Shown piece by piece: positions 27,160-38,100 of a stretch of 64,000 nt of DNA (its first letter is position 1; each line of letters starts with the position of its first letter). The position numbers and the translations under genes are program-made. The DNA lies in NCBI RefSeq assembly GCF_004343775.1, contig NZ_PTXL01000012.1:62001-126000 (forward strand), given 5' to 3'. Source of the stretch: Burkholderia sp. SRS-46. Its GTDB lineage: Bacteria; Pseudomonadota; Gammaproteobacteria; Burkholderiales; Burkholderiaceae. The notes below the pieces were generated by a model. That model saw only the letters and a program-made list of their open reading frames with translations, had not been told where the DNA came from and did not search any database.

Positions 27160-27561
27160 GTGGATGGAAACAGCAAGTTGGCGATCCCGCGTGAGCTGGC
27201 GGCAATCCGGGAAGTCGCGGACATTCTCCACCGTCTGGGCGCCTCGCCCGCTGCCCGGCACACCGACATGTCGCATTATCTGGACGGCCTGAAGGCGGCC
27301 GCGCTGCGGATCGTCGCGACGCGCCTGCCCGACCGCGCGAGCCGCGAACTGGCGGCGCGCTACTACTGCGCAGGGATCCTGGCGGGCGTCTATGGACACG
27401 AATCGGCGATCGCGCACGGCATTGCCGGCAGTCTCGAACAACAGGTGAGCGGTGCCCGCTACGGCCGCGCAACGCGCCGCATCTTCGCGTCGCTGATGCG
27501 CGCGGGGCGGCGCCAGGGGCGCGACTTCATGGCCGCATGCGGCCATGTCGTGCGCGGCTAG
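27160..27561 (+). CDS. Small hypothetical protein downstream of the EAL gene
   Basis: About 133 residues, helical and rich in Ala and Arg, with segments RELAAIREVADILHRLG and LKAAALRIVATRLPDR and no recognised domain. Third-codon-position GC is high in this frame, supporting coding. I chose the GTG at 27160 (AGGGG about 8 nt upstream); a GTG at 27028 overlapping the EAL stop would give 177 residues. Probably co-transcribed with the EAL gene. It could be a small regulator, but no function is assigned. Confidence 0.6.
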   Translation: MDGNSKLAIPRELAAIREVADILHRLGASPAARHTDMSHYLDGLKAAALRIVATRLPDRASRELAARYYCAGILAGVYGHESAIAHGIAGSLEQQVSGARYGRATRRIFASLMRAGRRQGRDFMAACGHVVRG

Positions 27562-27571
27562 CGCGCCGGCA

Positions 27572-28708
27572 TCAGCCGGGCGCGCTGCCGCCGAACAATC
27601 GCTGGATCGCTTCGGAATGCGCGCGGACGTTGGGCTCGGCGCATGCGTCGACGCGGCTCAGGCAGTCGCGGGCCGCGCGCGCATGGTCGTCGAGCCGCGC
27701 GTCGTGCGTCTGCGCGGCGGTCGCGATCGCGCGCGCCGCATCGAAGATTTCGAAATCCGCGTAGTAATAGCCGACGTCGCGCAGGAACGGCGAGTTGTGC
27801 ACCAGCGGATAGTTGCCGTACAGCGCGTCGTAGAGCAGGAAATTCAGGCCGTTTTCCCAGTGGTGCGACACGACGATGTCGGTGTGATGCGCGGCCCACG
27901 CGACGAACGGCGCGCGCACGTCGGCCGTCGCCTTGCCGTCGCGTACCATCTCGAGCCCGAGCGCGAGATGCTTGAAGGCGACGTTTTCCTTCTTGTCGAA
28001 CGTGTTGGTCATGTACACGTGCTCGACCAGCTCCGGATGGGCGACGTAGCATGCGTTTGCAGCAAGCATCGGCACGATCGAACTCTTCACGACGTTCAGG
28101 TTCGGCTCGAAGAACGCGATGCGCTTCGCGGGGCCGTGGTTCCGGTAGCCGAAGCGCGCCTTCAGCTCCGGATCGGCCGCGAGGCTTTGCTCGATGAAAT
28201 ACGGCGACCAGATGTGCGGCAGCTCGATCACCGGCGCGCGATAGACGGCCTGGAAGTAGGCCGCGCACGTGTGCATGTGCTGCGGGTTCGTCCACACTTC
28301 GTCGAACTGTACGCGATGCGGATTGGGGCGCCAGTCGCTCTTGCCGAAGTTGATCGTCTCGACCGCGATCACGTAGTCGTTGCCGAAGCGGTACGTCACG
28401 CATTTCCCGCCGCGCCGCCGCACCGCGTCCGCGTGGCTCGAATCGATGAACGCGTTCATCTCGATCAGCAGGTCGGTCTGATGCACGACGGCCGACAGCG
28501 GCCGCAGCGCGTCGCGGAAGGCGTCGAGCATCATCGCCTGCGGATAGTCGGTGACGCCGTCGTCGTGCGCGAGCCACACCTCGCCGACCAGCGGCGACTG
28601 CTTCAGCAGCATGTACAGGTACACGCAATGCTGGTTCGCGCCGTTGTACCAGATCGACTGCGCCGCGTCGCGCTGTACGTTCATCGTTATCGCGACATTG
28701 ATCTTCAT
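27572..28708 (-). CDS. DUF2827 family protein (paralogue 2)
   Basis: 378 residues, no signal peptide. Family blocks in order: SIWYNGANQHC (about 18), DLLIEMNAFI, RFGNDYVIAVETINFGK, FDEVWTNPQ, LPHIWSPYF, FEPNLNVVKSSIVPML and VVSHHWENGLNFLLYD followed by GNYPLVHNSPFLRDVGYYYADF. These match the three neighbouring paralogues. It is the last gene of a three-gene minus-strand run that follows the adhesin and OmpA-like lipoprotein genes, with 38 nt separating it from the preceding paralogue. A glycosyltransferase-like role is inference. It converges with the small hypothetical gene at 27561. Confidence 0.78.
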   Translation of the reverse strand: MKINVAITMNVQRDAAQSIWYNGANQHCVYLYMLLKQSPLVGEVWLAHDDGVTDYPQAMMLDAFRDALRPLSAVVHQTDLLIEMNAFIDSSHADAVRRRGGKCVTYRFGNDYVIAVETINFGKSDWRPNPHRVQFDEVWTNPQHMHTCAAYFQAVYRAPVIELPHIWSPYFIEQSLAADPELKARFGYRNHGPAKRIAFFEPNLNVVKSSIVPMLAANACYVAHPELVEHVYMTNTFDKKENVAFKHLALGLEMVRDGKATADVRAPFVAWAAHHTDIVVSHHWENGLNFLLYDALYGNYPLVHNSPFLRDVGYYYADFEIFDAARAIATAAQTHDARLDDHARAARDCLSRVDACAEPNVRAHSEAIQRLFGGSAPG

Positions 28709-28746
28709 GACCGTTTCACCTCAGGGGCGCGCAGGCGGCCGGTGCG

Positions 28747-29901
28747 TCACGCGTGCCGGTAGAGCGCCGCGATCGCGTCGCTGTAAGCGGCGACGTTGTC
28801 GGGGTTGTAGATGCTGACCGAGCTGAGCACGTGCTTCGATTGCTCGCGGTACGCGTCCAGATTCGCATCGTGCTCCGCGAACGCACGCAGCAGCGCGCGG
28901 CCGCCTTCCTGGCAATCGAAATCCGGATAGAAATACCCGGCCTTGCCGAGGAACGGCGAGTTGTGGATCAGCGGATAGTCGCCGTACAGCAGTTCGTAGT
29001 ACAGGTAGTTCTGCGCGTTCTCCCACGTGTGCGACACCACCGCATCGCCGTACGCGGCCATGAACTCGTACACCGCGTAGCGGCTTTCGAACGTCGTGAG
29101 GCCGTGGCCGACGATGTCGAGGCTCTTCGCGAAGTGGACGAAGGTCGTGTGATCCTTCAGGTGCAGCGTGTTGCACACGCGCACGAACTCAAGGAAATCG
29201 GGCTGCGCGCGATACGCTTCCTCGGTCACCAGCATCGGGATGATGCTCGTCTTCACCATGCAGATGTTCGGCTCGAACATCGTCACGCGCCAGCGCGGCT
29301 TGCCGGGTTGATAGCCGAACGACAAACCGGCGCCGAGCGTCGCGCGCGCCTTGTCGAACAGCATCGGGTGCCAGATGTGCGGGACGATCGTGACGGGCGC
29401 GCGCAAGCCCGTCTGGTAGTAGTGCAGGCACGAGCGCTCGAATTCGGGAATCGTCCACACCGCGTCGTACGGCGCGCCTGAGAACAGGAAGCCCGACGGC
29501 TTGTTGAACATCGCGCGCTCGATGTCGATCACGTAGTCGTTGCCGACCCGCATCGTCACGATCTTGCCGCCGCGCTCGCGGAACGCGCGCAGGTAATCCG
29601 CGTTGAGCTGCGCGCTCATCTCGATCAGCACGTCGCAGCGCTGCATCGCTTCGTCCATCGACAGCAGCGGCACGTTCCATTCGCCGAGCATCATCTGCGG
29701 ATCGGCGGCCTCGCCGCCGCCGTTCACCATCACCGCTTCCGCGACGAGCGGCGACTGGCGCAGCAGCAGGATCAGCAGCAGGCAGTTCTGGAAGATGCCG
29801 TTTTCCCACAGCGACTGGCCGGCGCCGCGGACGAACAGCGATACGCCGACGACGAGGCGCTTGCCTGCTTCGGGCGCGGGACGGGCATTGGAGTCCGACA
29901 T
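28747..29901 (-). CDS. DUF2827 family protein (paralogue 3)
   Basis: 384 residues. A polar N-terminal tail (MSDSNARPAPEAGKRL) precedes the family core: SLWENGIFQNCLLL, DVLIEMSAQLNADYL, RVGNDYVIDIE, DAVWTIPEF, VPHIWHPML, FEPNICMVKTSIIPML and VVSHTWENAQNYLYYE then GDYPLIHNSPFLGKAGYFYPDFD. The ATG at 29901 is the first start that gives a core of family length. It begins 14 nt after paralogue 4's stop, so translation is tightly clustered. Sequence conservation is highest in the C-terminal third, where GT-B enzymes bind the nucleotide sugar; this is the basis for the proposal. Confidence 0.78.
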   Translation of the reverse strand: MSDSNARPAPEAGKRLVVGVSLFVRGAGQSLWENGIFQNCLLLILLLRQSPLVAEAVMVNGGGEAADPQMMLGEWNVPLLSMDEAMQRCDVLIEMSAQLNADYLRAFRERGGKIVTMRVGNDYVIDIERAMFNKPSGFLFSGAPYDAVWTIPEFERSCLHYYQTGLRAPVTIVPHIWHPMLFDKARATLGAGLSFGYQPGKPRWRVTMFEPNICMVKTSIIPMLVTEEAYRAQPDFLEFVRVCNTLHLKDHTTFVHFAKSLDIVGHGLTTFESRYAVYEFMAAYGDAVVSHTWENAQNYLYYELLYGDYPLIHNSPFLGKAGYFYPDFDCQEGGRALLRAFAEHDANLDAYREQSKHVLSSVSIYNPDNVAAYSDAIAALYRHA

Positions 29902-29915
29902 GCGTGCGCTCCGGT

Positions 29916-31061
29916 TCAGGCGACCAGACGCGCGACAAACGCGTCCAGGTTCGCGGGGTTGTCGATCGAGACCGACTTCAGCAGCCGGTCGGCCTTCGCG
30001 CGGTAGTCGTCGAGTCGCGCGTCGTGATGCTGCCATGCGTCGAGCAGCGCGCGGCCGCCCGCTTCGGAGTCGAAGTCCGGGTAGTAGTAGCCGGCGTCGC
30101 CGAGCAGCGTCGAGTTGTGGATCAGCGGATAGCCGCCGTACAGCACGTCGTAGTACAGGTAGTTCTGCGGGTTCTCCCAATGGTGGGACACGACCGCGTC
30201 CGCATGGCGCGCCATGAAGCCGGGCAGGTCGATGCGCGGCTCGAAGGTCGCCTTGTGCTGGCGCACCAGGTCGAGGCTGTTCGCGAAGTGCAGGAAGGTC
30301 GGGTGTTCCTTCAGGTGCATCGCGTTGACGACGAACAGGTGCTCGACCGCTTCCGGGTGCGCGCGATAGAACTCTTCGCACGCGAGCATAGGAATATGGC
30401 AGGACTTCACGACCGAGATGTTCGGCTCGAGCGTCGCGAGCCGCCACGCGGCGCGGCCCGGCTGGTAGCCGAACGTCGCGCCTTCGCTCGCGAGCGCGGC
30501 GATGCGCCGGTCGAGGAAGTAGGGCGACCAGATGTGCGGAATCGTGTAGACCGGCGCGCGGGTGAGTGTGCGCAGCAGCGGCACGTCGATCGTTTCGGAC
30601 TTCGCGAGCACCCACACTTCGTCGAACGGCGCGCCGTTGAAGATGTGCCCGGACGGCTTCTCGAAGATCGGCGTTTCGGCCAGGTTGCTGTAGGTATGGC
30701 CGACGAAGCACGCGATGCGCTTCTTGCCGAGCGCCTGCAGGCGCTTGAGCCATTCCACCGGCAGCTGCGCGCCCATCTCGATCACGACGTCGAGCTGGTG
30801 CGTGACGTCGTTCGGCTGCACGAGCGGCACGTCGAGGCCGTCGAGTTCGAGGCCGGCCGGCAGCGCGCGCGCGTCGCCGCCGTTCAGGAAATAGACGGGG
30901 CCGACCCGGTCCGAGCGCTTCAGCATCATCGCGAGGTACGCAATGTTCTGGTGGATGCCGTTTTCCCAGATCGCCTGGCCGTCTCGCGCGAACAGCGAGA
31001 TGCCGACGGCCGGGCGTTCGTTGCGGGCGCCGCGCGAGGCGGCCTGAAAGTTGTCCGTCAC
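29916..31061 (-). CDS. DUF2827 family protein (paralogue 4)
   Basis: 381 residues, starting at a GTG (31061) with AAGGA eight bases upstream. Family core: AIWENGIHQNIAYLAMML, DVVIEMGAQLPVEWL, FVGHTYSNLAETPIFEK, FDEVWVLAKSE, IPHIWSPYF, LEPNISVVKSCHIPML and VVSHHWENPQNYLYYD then GGYPLIHNSTLLGDAGYYYPDFD. It is the first of the three consecutive copies after the adhesin and lipoprotein genes, so it is the copy most likely to be co-expressed with the adhesin, though a 327-nt gap separates it from the lipoprotein gene. Confidence 0.78.
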   Translation of the reverse strand: MTDNFQAASRGARNERPAVGISLFARDGQAIWENGIHQNIAYLAMMLKRSDRVGPVYFLNGGDARALPAGLELDGLDVPLVQPNDVTHQLDVVIEMGAQLPVEWLKRLQALGKKRIACFVGHTYSNLAETPIFEKPSGHIFNGAPFDEVWVLAKSETIDVPLLRTLTRAPVYTIPHIWSPYFLDRRIAALASEGATFGYQPGRAAWRLATLEPNISVVKSCHIPMLACEEFYRAHPEAVEHLFVVNAMHLKEHPTFLHFANSLDLVRQHKATFEPRIDLPGFMARHADAVVSHHWENPQNYLYYDVLYGGYPLIHNSTLLGDAGYYYPDFDSEAGGRALLDAWQHHDARLDDYRAKADRLLKSVSIDNPANLDAFVARLVA

Positions 31062-31388
31062 CAGCAATATCCTTCTGCGGCGCCAGCGGTCCGGCGGTGG
31101 CGTCAAACGCCGATGCACGGACCTGGCAGGCCGTTGGTTGTCACGTGTGCGCCTGCGGCGGCGCGGCCCCTGGAAACGGGGCGGCCGCCAGCGGCGATTG
31201 TGGCACGGAACATGCCGGTTTGTGGAGTCGGGACAGCCCCGACAGCATCGCGGCATGCCTGCCGGCTCGCGGCCGAGGCGATCCGGCGCGATGGGGCCGG
31301 CCGGATCCGCGTGGCACGCCGCGATCCGGCCGGTGTCTGTGGTGTGTATTCCGAAACGTCGGCACGGGCCGTGCGCGACGCTCCGGCA
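31062..31388. other. GC-rich gap between lipoprotein and DUF2827 genes
   Basis: 327 bp with no supported gene. The two flanking genes are on the minus strand. It may hold a separate promoter for the three DUF2827 genes; no clear -10/-35 pair was found. Confidence 0.4.
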
Positions 31389-32063
31389 TCAGCGTTCCAG
31401 CGAGATGTCGACGCGCCGGTTGCTCGCGCGTCCTTCCGCCGTGGCGTTGGACGCGACCGGATCCGCGTTGCCGCGCCCCGTCACCGCGACGGTGCGGGCG
31501 TTCAGGCCGTGCGCCTTCAGGTAGCCGGCGACGGCTTGCGCGCGGCGCTGCGACAGCGCGAGATTGGACGCGTCGCTGCCGACCGAATCCGTGTAGCCCG
31601 TGACCGACACGCGCGTGAAGGCCGCGTCGCCTTGCCTCGCCAGCAGCGCGTCGAGCGTTGCGCGGGCGGTTGGCGTGAGCGTCGCCAGCCCGGTGGCGAA
31701 CAGTGCATCGCCCGCGAGATTCACGTGCTCGACGGCGGCGGGGGCCGCTGCCGCGGGCGACGAGGCCGGCGCCGGCGCGGCGGCTTCCGGCGCGCCGCAC
31801 TGGAACACGAGCGTGGCCGGGTCGGCGCCGTCGCGCAGCGCTTTCGCGGCGTCGACCGCGCGCACCGGCTGGTCGCCGCAGATGCGCCGTGCCGCCTTCA
31901 TGCAGGTATCGGGGCCCGAGAAGATGCCGTGGCAGTCGACCCGGTACGTGCGCACGCCGTCGCGCGGCTGCAGTTCGGACGCGCTGAAGGTGGGGCCCGA
32001 CGCGGTGGAGCACGCGGCGAGGGAAAGCGCGGAGAGCGCAAGCGCGAGAGTGAGTTTGTTCAC
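31389..32063 (-). CDS. OmpA-like lipoprotein
   Basis: 224 residues. A lipobox (LSLAAC, Cys18) marks it as a lipoprotein. A Pro/Ala-rich linker follows (about 93-110), then a C-terminal OmpA-like peptidoglycan-binding domain with GYTDSVGSDASNLALSQRRAQAV and GRGNADPVASN...EGRASNRRVDI. Between lipobox and linker lies a Cys-containing domain (VDCHGIFSGPDTCMKAARRICGD). It lies immediately downstream of the giant adhesin gene (82-nt gap), as in Burkholderia cepacia complex adhesin clusters where an OmpA-family gene sits beside the trimeric autotransporters. It may anchor or assist the adhesin in the envelope. Confidence 0.88.
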   Translation of the reverse strand: MNKLTLALALSALSLAACSTASGPTFSASELQPRDGVRTYRVDCHGIFSGPDTCMKAARRICGDQPVRAVDAAKALRDGADPATLVFQCGAPEAAAPAPASSPAAAAPAAVEHVNLAGDALFATGLATLTPTARATLDALLARQGDAAFTRVSVTGYTDSVGSDASNLALSQRRAQAVAGYLKAHGLNARTVAVTGRGNADPVASNATAEGRASNRRVDISLER

Positions 32064-32097
32064 GGTGATGTCCTGAATGCGAGCGTTGTCGGAAGCA

Positions 32098-32136
32098 CGC
32101 CGCCCGGTTGCCGCGTGAGCGACGGGCCGGGCGGCG
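32098..32136 (-). terminator. Perfect 10-bp hairpin between adhesin and lipoprotein genes
   Basis: CGCCGCCCGG (32098-32107) and CCGGGCGGCG (32127-32136) pair around a 19-nt loop right after the adhesin stop codon. Without a U-run it may be a partial attenuator that reduces lipoprotein expression relative to the adhesin. Confidence 0.45.
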
Positions 32137-32145
32137 CGGCGACGG

Positions 32146-35100
32146 TTACTTCCACTGATACAGCATGCCTGCGCCGATCACGCGCTGGCTGCCGCTGAAG
32201 CCGCCGTTGATCGACGCCTTCAGGTTTTCGGAGATGCGCGCCTGCATGTTGATCGCCATCGCCTTCTGGCCGAGGAAGCTAGACGTGCCGATACCCATCC
32301 CGAAGTTCGCGTCGCGGTCGAGTTGCGGGATCGACGCCATCGCGCCGACGGCCGCGATACCCTGCTTCGCCATCTGGTCGGTCTGCTGCAGCTGCGAGCC
32401 GAGGCTGTTGATCTGCGCCTGCTGGCCCGACAGCGCCGTCGACAGCGTCGACTGCACGGCGGTCAGCTGGTTCACGTTGACCGCGTCGGTGCCTTGCGTA
32501 CCCGGCGCGACGTTGATGACCTGGCGCTGCTGCGTGTCGCTGCCGACCGAGACCACGTTCGAACGGTTGCTGTCGTTCGACGCCGCGCCGATCGCCACCG
32601 AGTTCGAGCCTGCCGTGACGATCGGGCGGTCGTTGCCGGTGCCGTTCATGTCCGCCGCGATGCCGTTGTTGTTCGCCGTGCGCGTCGTGTTGTTGTTCAC
32701 CGTGGTCGACAGCTGGTTCAGCTGGTTGTTGATGTTCGTCACGCCGGTGGACAGCGACGCCACCGTGCTGTTCGTCGAGCTGAGGCCCGTAGACAGCGAA
32801 CCGATGCCGGTCGAGGTCGAGGTGGACAGCGACGTGAGGTTGCTGTTGGTCGACGACAGGCCGGTGGACAGCGAGCTGATGCTGGTCGAGGTCGACGTGG
32901 ACAGCGATGCGACCGTGCTGTTGGTCGAGCTCAGGCCGGTGGACAGCGAGCTGATGCCGGTCGACAGCGAGCCGATGCTGGTCGAGGTCGACGTCGACAG
33001 GCTGTTGACGGCCAGGTTCGTCGCGTTGAGCTGGCTGCCGTTGATCGCGTCCGTGCTGGTGGCCGACACGCGGCCTGCGGCGACGTTGGTGATCTGGCGT
33101 TCCGCGCCCGGTGCGCCGACGCTCACGACGCTCGTCGGCGAGCTGCCCGCGAAGAAGTAGGTGACGCCGCCGATCGTCGTGCTCGACGTCGGGTTGGCCG
33201 CGGCCGTGACCGAGTTCGTGCCGAGCGCGACGTCGTTGATGTTGTTCGCGACCGCGTTCGAGCCGAAGGCCAGCGAGCCGGCGCCGGCCGCCGTCGACGT
33301 GTTGCCGAGCGCGAGCGAACCGTTGCCGGTTGCCGTGTTGGCGTTGCCGATGGCCAGTGCGCCGTCGCCGGTTGCCGTGTTGTTCGCGCCGAGCGCGACC
33401 GCGCCGGTGCCGGTGGCCACGTTCGGATCACCGATCGCGACCGCGCCGTCGCCGCTCGCGGTGTTCGCGACGCCGATCGACACGGCCTTGCCGCCCGTCG
33501 CCGAGGCGTTCTGGCCGATGGCGACCGCGCCGTTCGACGAGGCGTTCGCGCCGTCGCCGACCGCGACGCTGCTCGCGCCCGAGGCGCTGGCGTTCACGCC
33601 GGCCGCGAGGGCGTTGACGCCGGTGGCGCCGTCGTTGTTGTAGTTGGCCTGCTGCGTGCCGTTGTCGTTGACGCTGTAGTAGTGCGTCTTCGCGGCCTGG
33701 ATCGCGGTCGAGGTCGAGGTGGACAGCGACGTGATCGAGCTGGTCGCCGTCGACAGGCCGGTGGACAGCGAGCCGATGCCGCTCGTCGTGGAGGTCGACA
33801 GCGACGCGACGGTGCTGTCGGTCGTGCTCAGGCCGGTGGACAGCGAGTTGAGGCCGGTCGAGGTCGACGTGGACAGCGAAGCGACGTTGCTGTTGGTCGT
33901 GCTCAGGCCGGTGGACAGCGAGCCGATGCCGGTCGAGGTCGACGTGGAAAGCGAGGCGACGTTGCTGTTGGTCGTGCTCAGGCCGGTGGACAGCGAGCTG
34001 ATGCCGGTCGAGGTCGACGTGGAAAGCGAGGCGACGTTGCTGTTGGTCGTGCTCAAGCCGGTGGACAGCGAGCCGATGCCGGTCGAAGTCGACGTGGACA
34101 GCGAAGCGATCGAGCTGGTTGCCGTCGAGATGCCCGTCGATGTGGAGGTCGAGAGCGAAGCGACGGAGCTGTCGGTCGAGCTCAGGCCGGTGGACAGGGA
34201 GCTGATGCCGGTCGAGGTCGACGTCGAGAGCGAAGCGATCGAGCTGGTTGCGGTCGAGATACCCGTCGACGTCGAGGTCGAGAGCGAAGCGACGGAGCTG
34301 TCGGTCGAGCTCAGGCCGGTGGACAGCGAGCTGATGCCGGTCGAGGTCGACGTGGACAACGAAGCGATCGAGCTGGTTGCGGTCGAGATGCCGGTCGACG
34401 TGGAGGTCGACAGCGACGCGACGGAGCTATCGGTCGAGCTCAGGCCGGTGGACAGGGAGCTGATGCCGGTCGAAGTCGACGTGGACAGCGAAGCGATCGA
34501 GCTGTTGGTCGTGCTCAGGCCGGTGGACAGCGAGCTGATACCGGTCGAAGTCGACGTGGACAGCGATGCGACCGAGCTGTTGGTCGTGCTCAGACCCGTC
34601 GACAGCGAGCTGATACCGGTTGAGGTCGACGTGGAGAGCGAGGCGATCGAGCTGGTTGCGGTCGAGATGCCGGTCGACGTGGAGGTCGAGAGCGACGCGA
34701 CGGAGCTGTCGGTCGAGCTCAGGCCAGTCGACAGCGAGCTGATACCGGTCGAGGTCGAGGTGGACAGCGAAGCGATCGAGCTGGTTGCCGTCGAGATGCC
34801 GGTCGACGTGGAGGTCGACAGGGAGCTGATGCCAGTCGAGGTCGACGTGGACAACGAAGCGATCGAGCTGGTTGCGGTCGAAATGCCGGTCGACGTGGAC
34901 GTCGAGAGCGAAGCCACGTTGCTGTCGGTCGAGCTCAGGCCGGTCGACAGGGAGCTGATACCCGTCGAAGTCGACGTGGAGAGCGAAGCGATCGAGCTGG
35001 TTGCGGTCGAAATGCCGGTCGACGTGGAGGTCGACAGCGATGCGACCGAGCTGTCCGTCGAGCTCAGGCCGGTCGACAGCGAGCTGATGCCCGTCGAAGT

Positions 35101-38100
35101 CGAGGTGGACAGCGAAGCGATCGAGCTGGTTGCCGTCGAGATGCCGGTCGACGTGGAAGTCGACAGCGATGCGACCGAGCTGTCGGTCGAGCTCAGACCC
35201 GTCGACAGCGAGCTGATGCCGGTCGAGGTCGACGTGGACAGCGAAGCGATCGAGCTGGTTGCGGTCGAAATGCCGGTCGACGTGGAGGTCGAGAGCGAAG
35301 CGACGTTGCTGTCGGTCGAGCTCAAGCCGGTCGACAGCGAGCTGATGCCGGTCGAGGTCGACGTCGAGAGGGAAGCGATCGAGCTGCTGGCCGTCGAGAT
35401 GCCCGTCGACGTGGAAGTCGACAGCGAAGCCACGGAGCTGTCCGTCGAGCTCAAACCGGTCGACAGGGAGCTGATACCGGTCGAGGTCGAGGTGGAGAGC
35501 GAAGCGATCGAGCTGGTTGCGGTCGAAATGCCGGTCGACGTGGAAGTCGACAGCGACGCGACGGAGCTGTCGGTCGAGCTCAAACCGGTCGACAGCGAGC
35601 TGATACCGGTCGACGTCGAAGTGGAGAGAGAAGCGATCGAGCTGGTGGCCGACGAAATGCCAGTCGACGTGGAAGTTGACAGCGAAGTCACGCTGCTATC
35701 CGTCGTCGAGAGTCCGGTCGACAGCGACGCGATCGCGCTGTCGGACGACGACAGCGTCGAGGACAGCGATGCGACCGTGCTGTTCGTGCTCGACAGGCCG
35801 GTGGACAGCGAGCCGATGCCGGTCGAAGTCGACGTGGACAGCGACGTGATGCTCGAATTGGTGGTGCTTGCGACGGCGTAGAGCTGGCTGCCGTTGATCG
35901 CGTCCGTGCTGGTCGACGTGATCTGGCCGGCCGCCACGTTGGTGATCTGACGCTCTGCCCCGGCTGCACCGACGCTCACGACGCTCGACGGCGTGGCGCC
36001 GGCGAAGTTGCCGTATGTCGTCGAGCCGATGGTCGCGCTGCTGGTCGGGTTCGCGGCCGCGGTGACGGAGCCGCTGCCGAGCGCGACGTCGCCGGCGTTG
36101 TTCGCGACGGCGTTCGGGCCGATCGCGACCGAGTCGGCGCCGAGGGCCTTGCTGTCCGGCGCGGTCGAGTTCGCGTGGAAGTACTTGATGCCCTGGCTGT
36201 TGATGTTGTCGATCGCCGAGCCGACGTTGTTGTTGTTGGTCGTCGTGCCGTTCGCGTTGTACGTGGTGTACGACGGGGCCGAGATCGTGCCGGTCGCGGG
36301 GTTGTACGTTGCGCCGCCACCGAGCGCCGCGGCGGTGCTGTTGCCGAGGTTGTTGGTGGTGGTCGTCACCGAGCTCAGGCCGGTCGACAGCGAGCTGATG
36401 CCCGTCGAGGTCGACGTCGAGAGGGAAGCGATCGAGCTGGTTGCCGTCGAGAACCCGGTCGAGGTCGAGGTCGACAGCGAAGCCACGGAGCTGTTGGTCG
36501 TGCTCAGGCCGGTGGACAGCGAGTTCACGCCGCTTTGTGCGGTGCTGATGCCGGTCGACGTGGAGGTCGACAGCGATGCGACCGAGCTATCGGTCGAGCT
36601 CAAACCAGTCGACAGCGAGCTGATGCCCGTCGAGGTCGACGTCGAGAGGGAAACGATCGAGCTGGTGGCCGTCGAGATGCCGGTCGAGGTCGAGGTCGAC
36701 AGCGAAGCCACGGAGCTGTTGGTCGTGCTCAGGCCGGTCGACAGGGAGTTGACGCCGCTTTGAGCCGTGCTGATACCGGTCGACGTGGAGGTCGACAGCG
36801 AAGCCACCGAGCTATTGGTCGAGCTCAGGCCGGTGGACAGCGAATTGACACCGCTTTGAGCCGTGCTGATACCGGTCGACGTGGAGGTCGACAGCGAAGC
36901 GACCGAGCTATCGGTCGAGCTCAAACCAGTCGACAGCGAGCTGATGCCGGTCGAGGTCGACGTCGAGAGGGAAACGATCGAGCTGGTGGCCGTCGAGATG
37001 CCGGTCGAGGTCGAGGTCGAAAGCGAAGCCACGGAGCTGTTGGTCGTGCTCAGGCCGGTGGACAGGGAGTTGACGCCGCTTTGAGCCGTGCTGATACCGG
37101 TCGAGGTGGAGGTCGACAGCGAAGCCACCGAGCTATTGGTCGAGCTCAGGCCGGTGGACAGCGAGTTGACGCCGCTTTGAGCCGTGCTGATACCGGTCGA
37201 CGTGGAGGTCGACAGCGAAGCCACGGAGCTGTTGGTCGTGCTCAGGCCGGTGGACAGCGAGTTGACGCCGCTTTGTGCGGTGCTGATGCCGGTCGAAGTG
37301 GAGGTGGAGAGTGATGCGACCGAGCTGTCGGTCGAGCTCAAGCCGGTCGACAGCGAACTGATGCCCGTCGAGGTCGACGTCGAGAGCGAAGCGATCGAGC
37401 TGGTGGCCGACGAGATGCCGGTCGAAGTCGAGGTCGAAAGCGAAGCCACGGAGCTGTTGGTCGAACTCAGGCCAGTCGACAGCGAGTTGACACCGCTTTG
37501 TGCCGTGCTGATGCCCGTCGAAGTCGACGTCGAGAGCGATGCAACCGAGCTGTTGGCCGTCGAGATGCCGGTCGAAGTCGAGGTCGACAGCGAAGCCACG
37601 GAGCTATTCGTCGAGCTCAAACCCGTCGACAGCGAACCGACGCCCGTCGACAGCGACGAAATCGCGGACGTGTTCGCGTTCAGGCCGGTCGACAGCGAGC
37701 CGATGGCCGTCGACGTCGACGTCGACAGCGTATTGATCGCGGTGTTGGCTGCGAAGAGCTGCGAGCCGTTGATGGCGTCGGTGCTGGTCGCGGAGACCTG
37801 GCCGGCCGCGACATTGGTGACCTGGCGCTCGGCGCCGGCCGCGCCGACGCTGACGACGCTGCTCGGGTTCGTACCGGCAAACGAATAGCTCGTGCCGCCG
37901 ATGGTGGCGCTCGCGGTCGGGTTGGCTGCCGCCGTGACGGAGCCGTTGCCGAGCGCGACATCACCGGCGTTGTTCGCAACGGCGTTCGGCCCGATCGCGA
38001 CGGAGTTGGCGCCGAGGGCCTTGCTGTCCGGCGCGGTCGAGTTCGCGTGGAAGTACTTGATGCCCTGGCTGTTGATGTTGTCGACCGCGGAGCCGACGTT

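Noticed and set aside
26180..27472. 430-residue minus-strand frame across the EAL gene
   Set aside because: Antisense to an EAL domain with all catalytic residues. No ribosome site or family motif.
27001..27546. 181-residue minus-strand frame opposite the small hypothetical protein
   Set aside because: The plus frame has higher third-position GC and better-looking helices; the minus frame is Cys/Arg-rich without motifs.
33719..35881. Long plus-strand open frame (720 residues, VDSE/VEVDVD repeats) inside the adhesin
   Set aside because: It is the antisense of the repetitive adhesin; the repeat composition suppresses stops on the opposite strand. It has no ribosome site or protein-like features. 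The same holds for 32323-34623 and 38207-39403.
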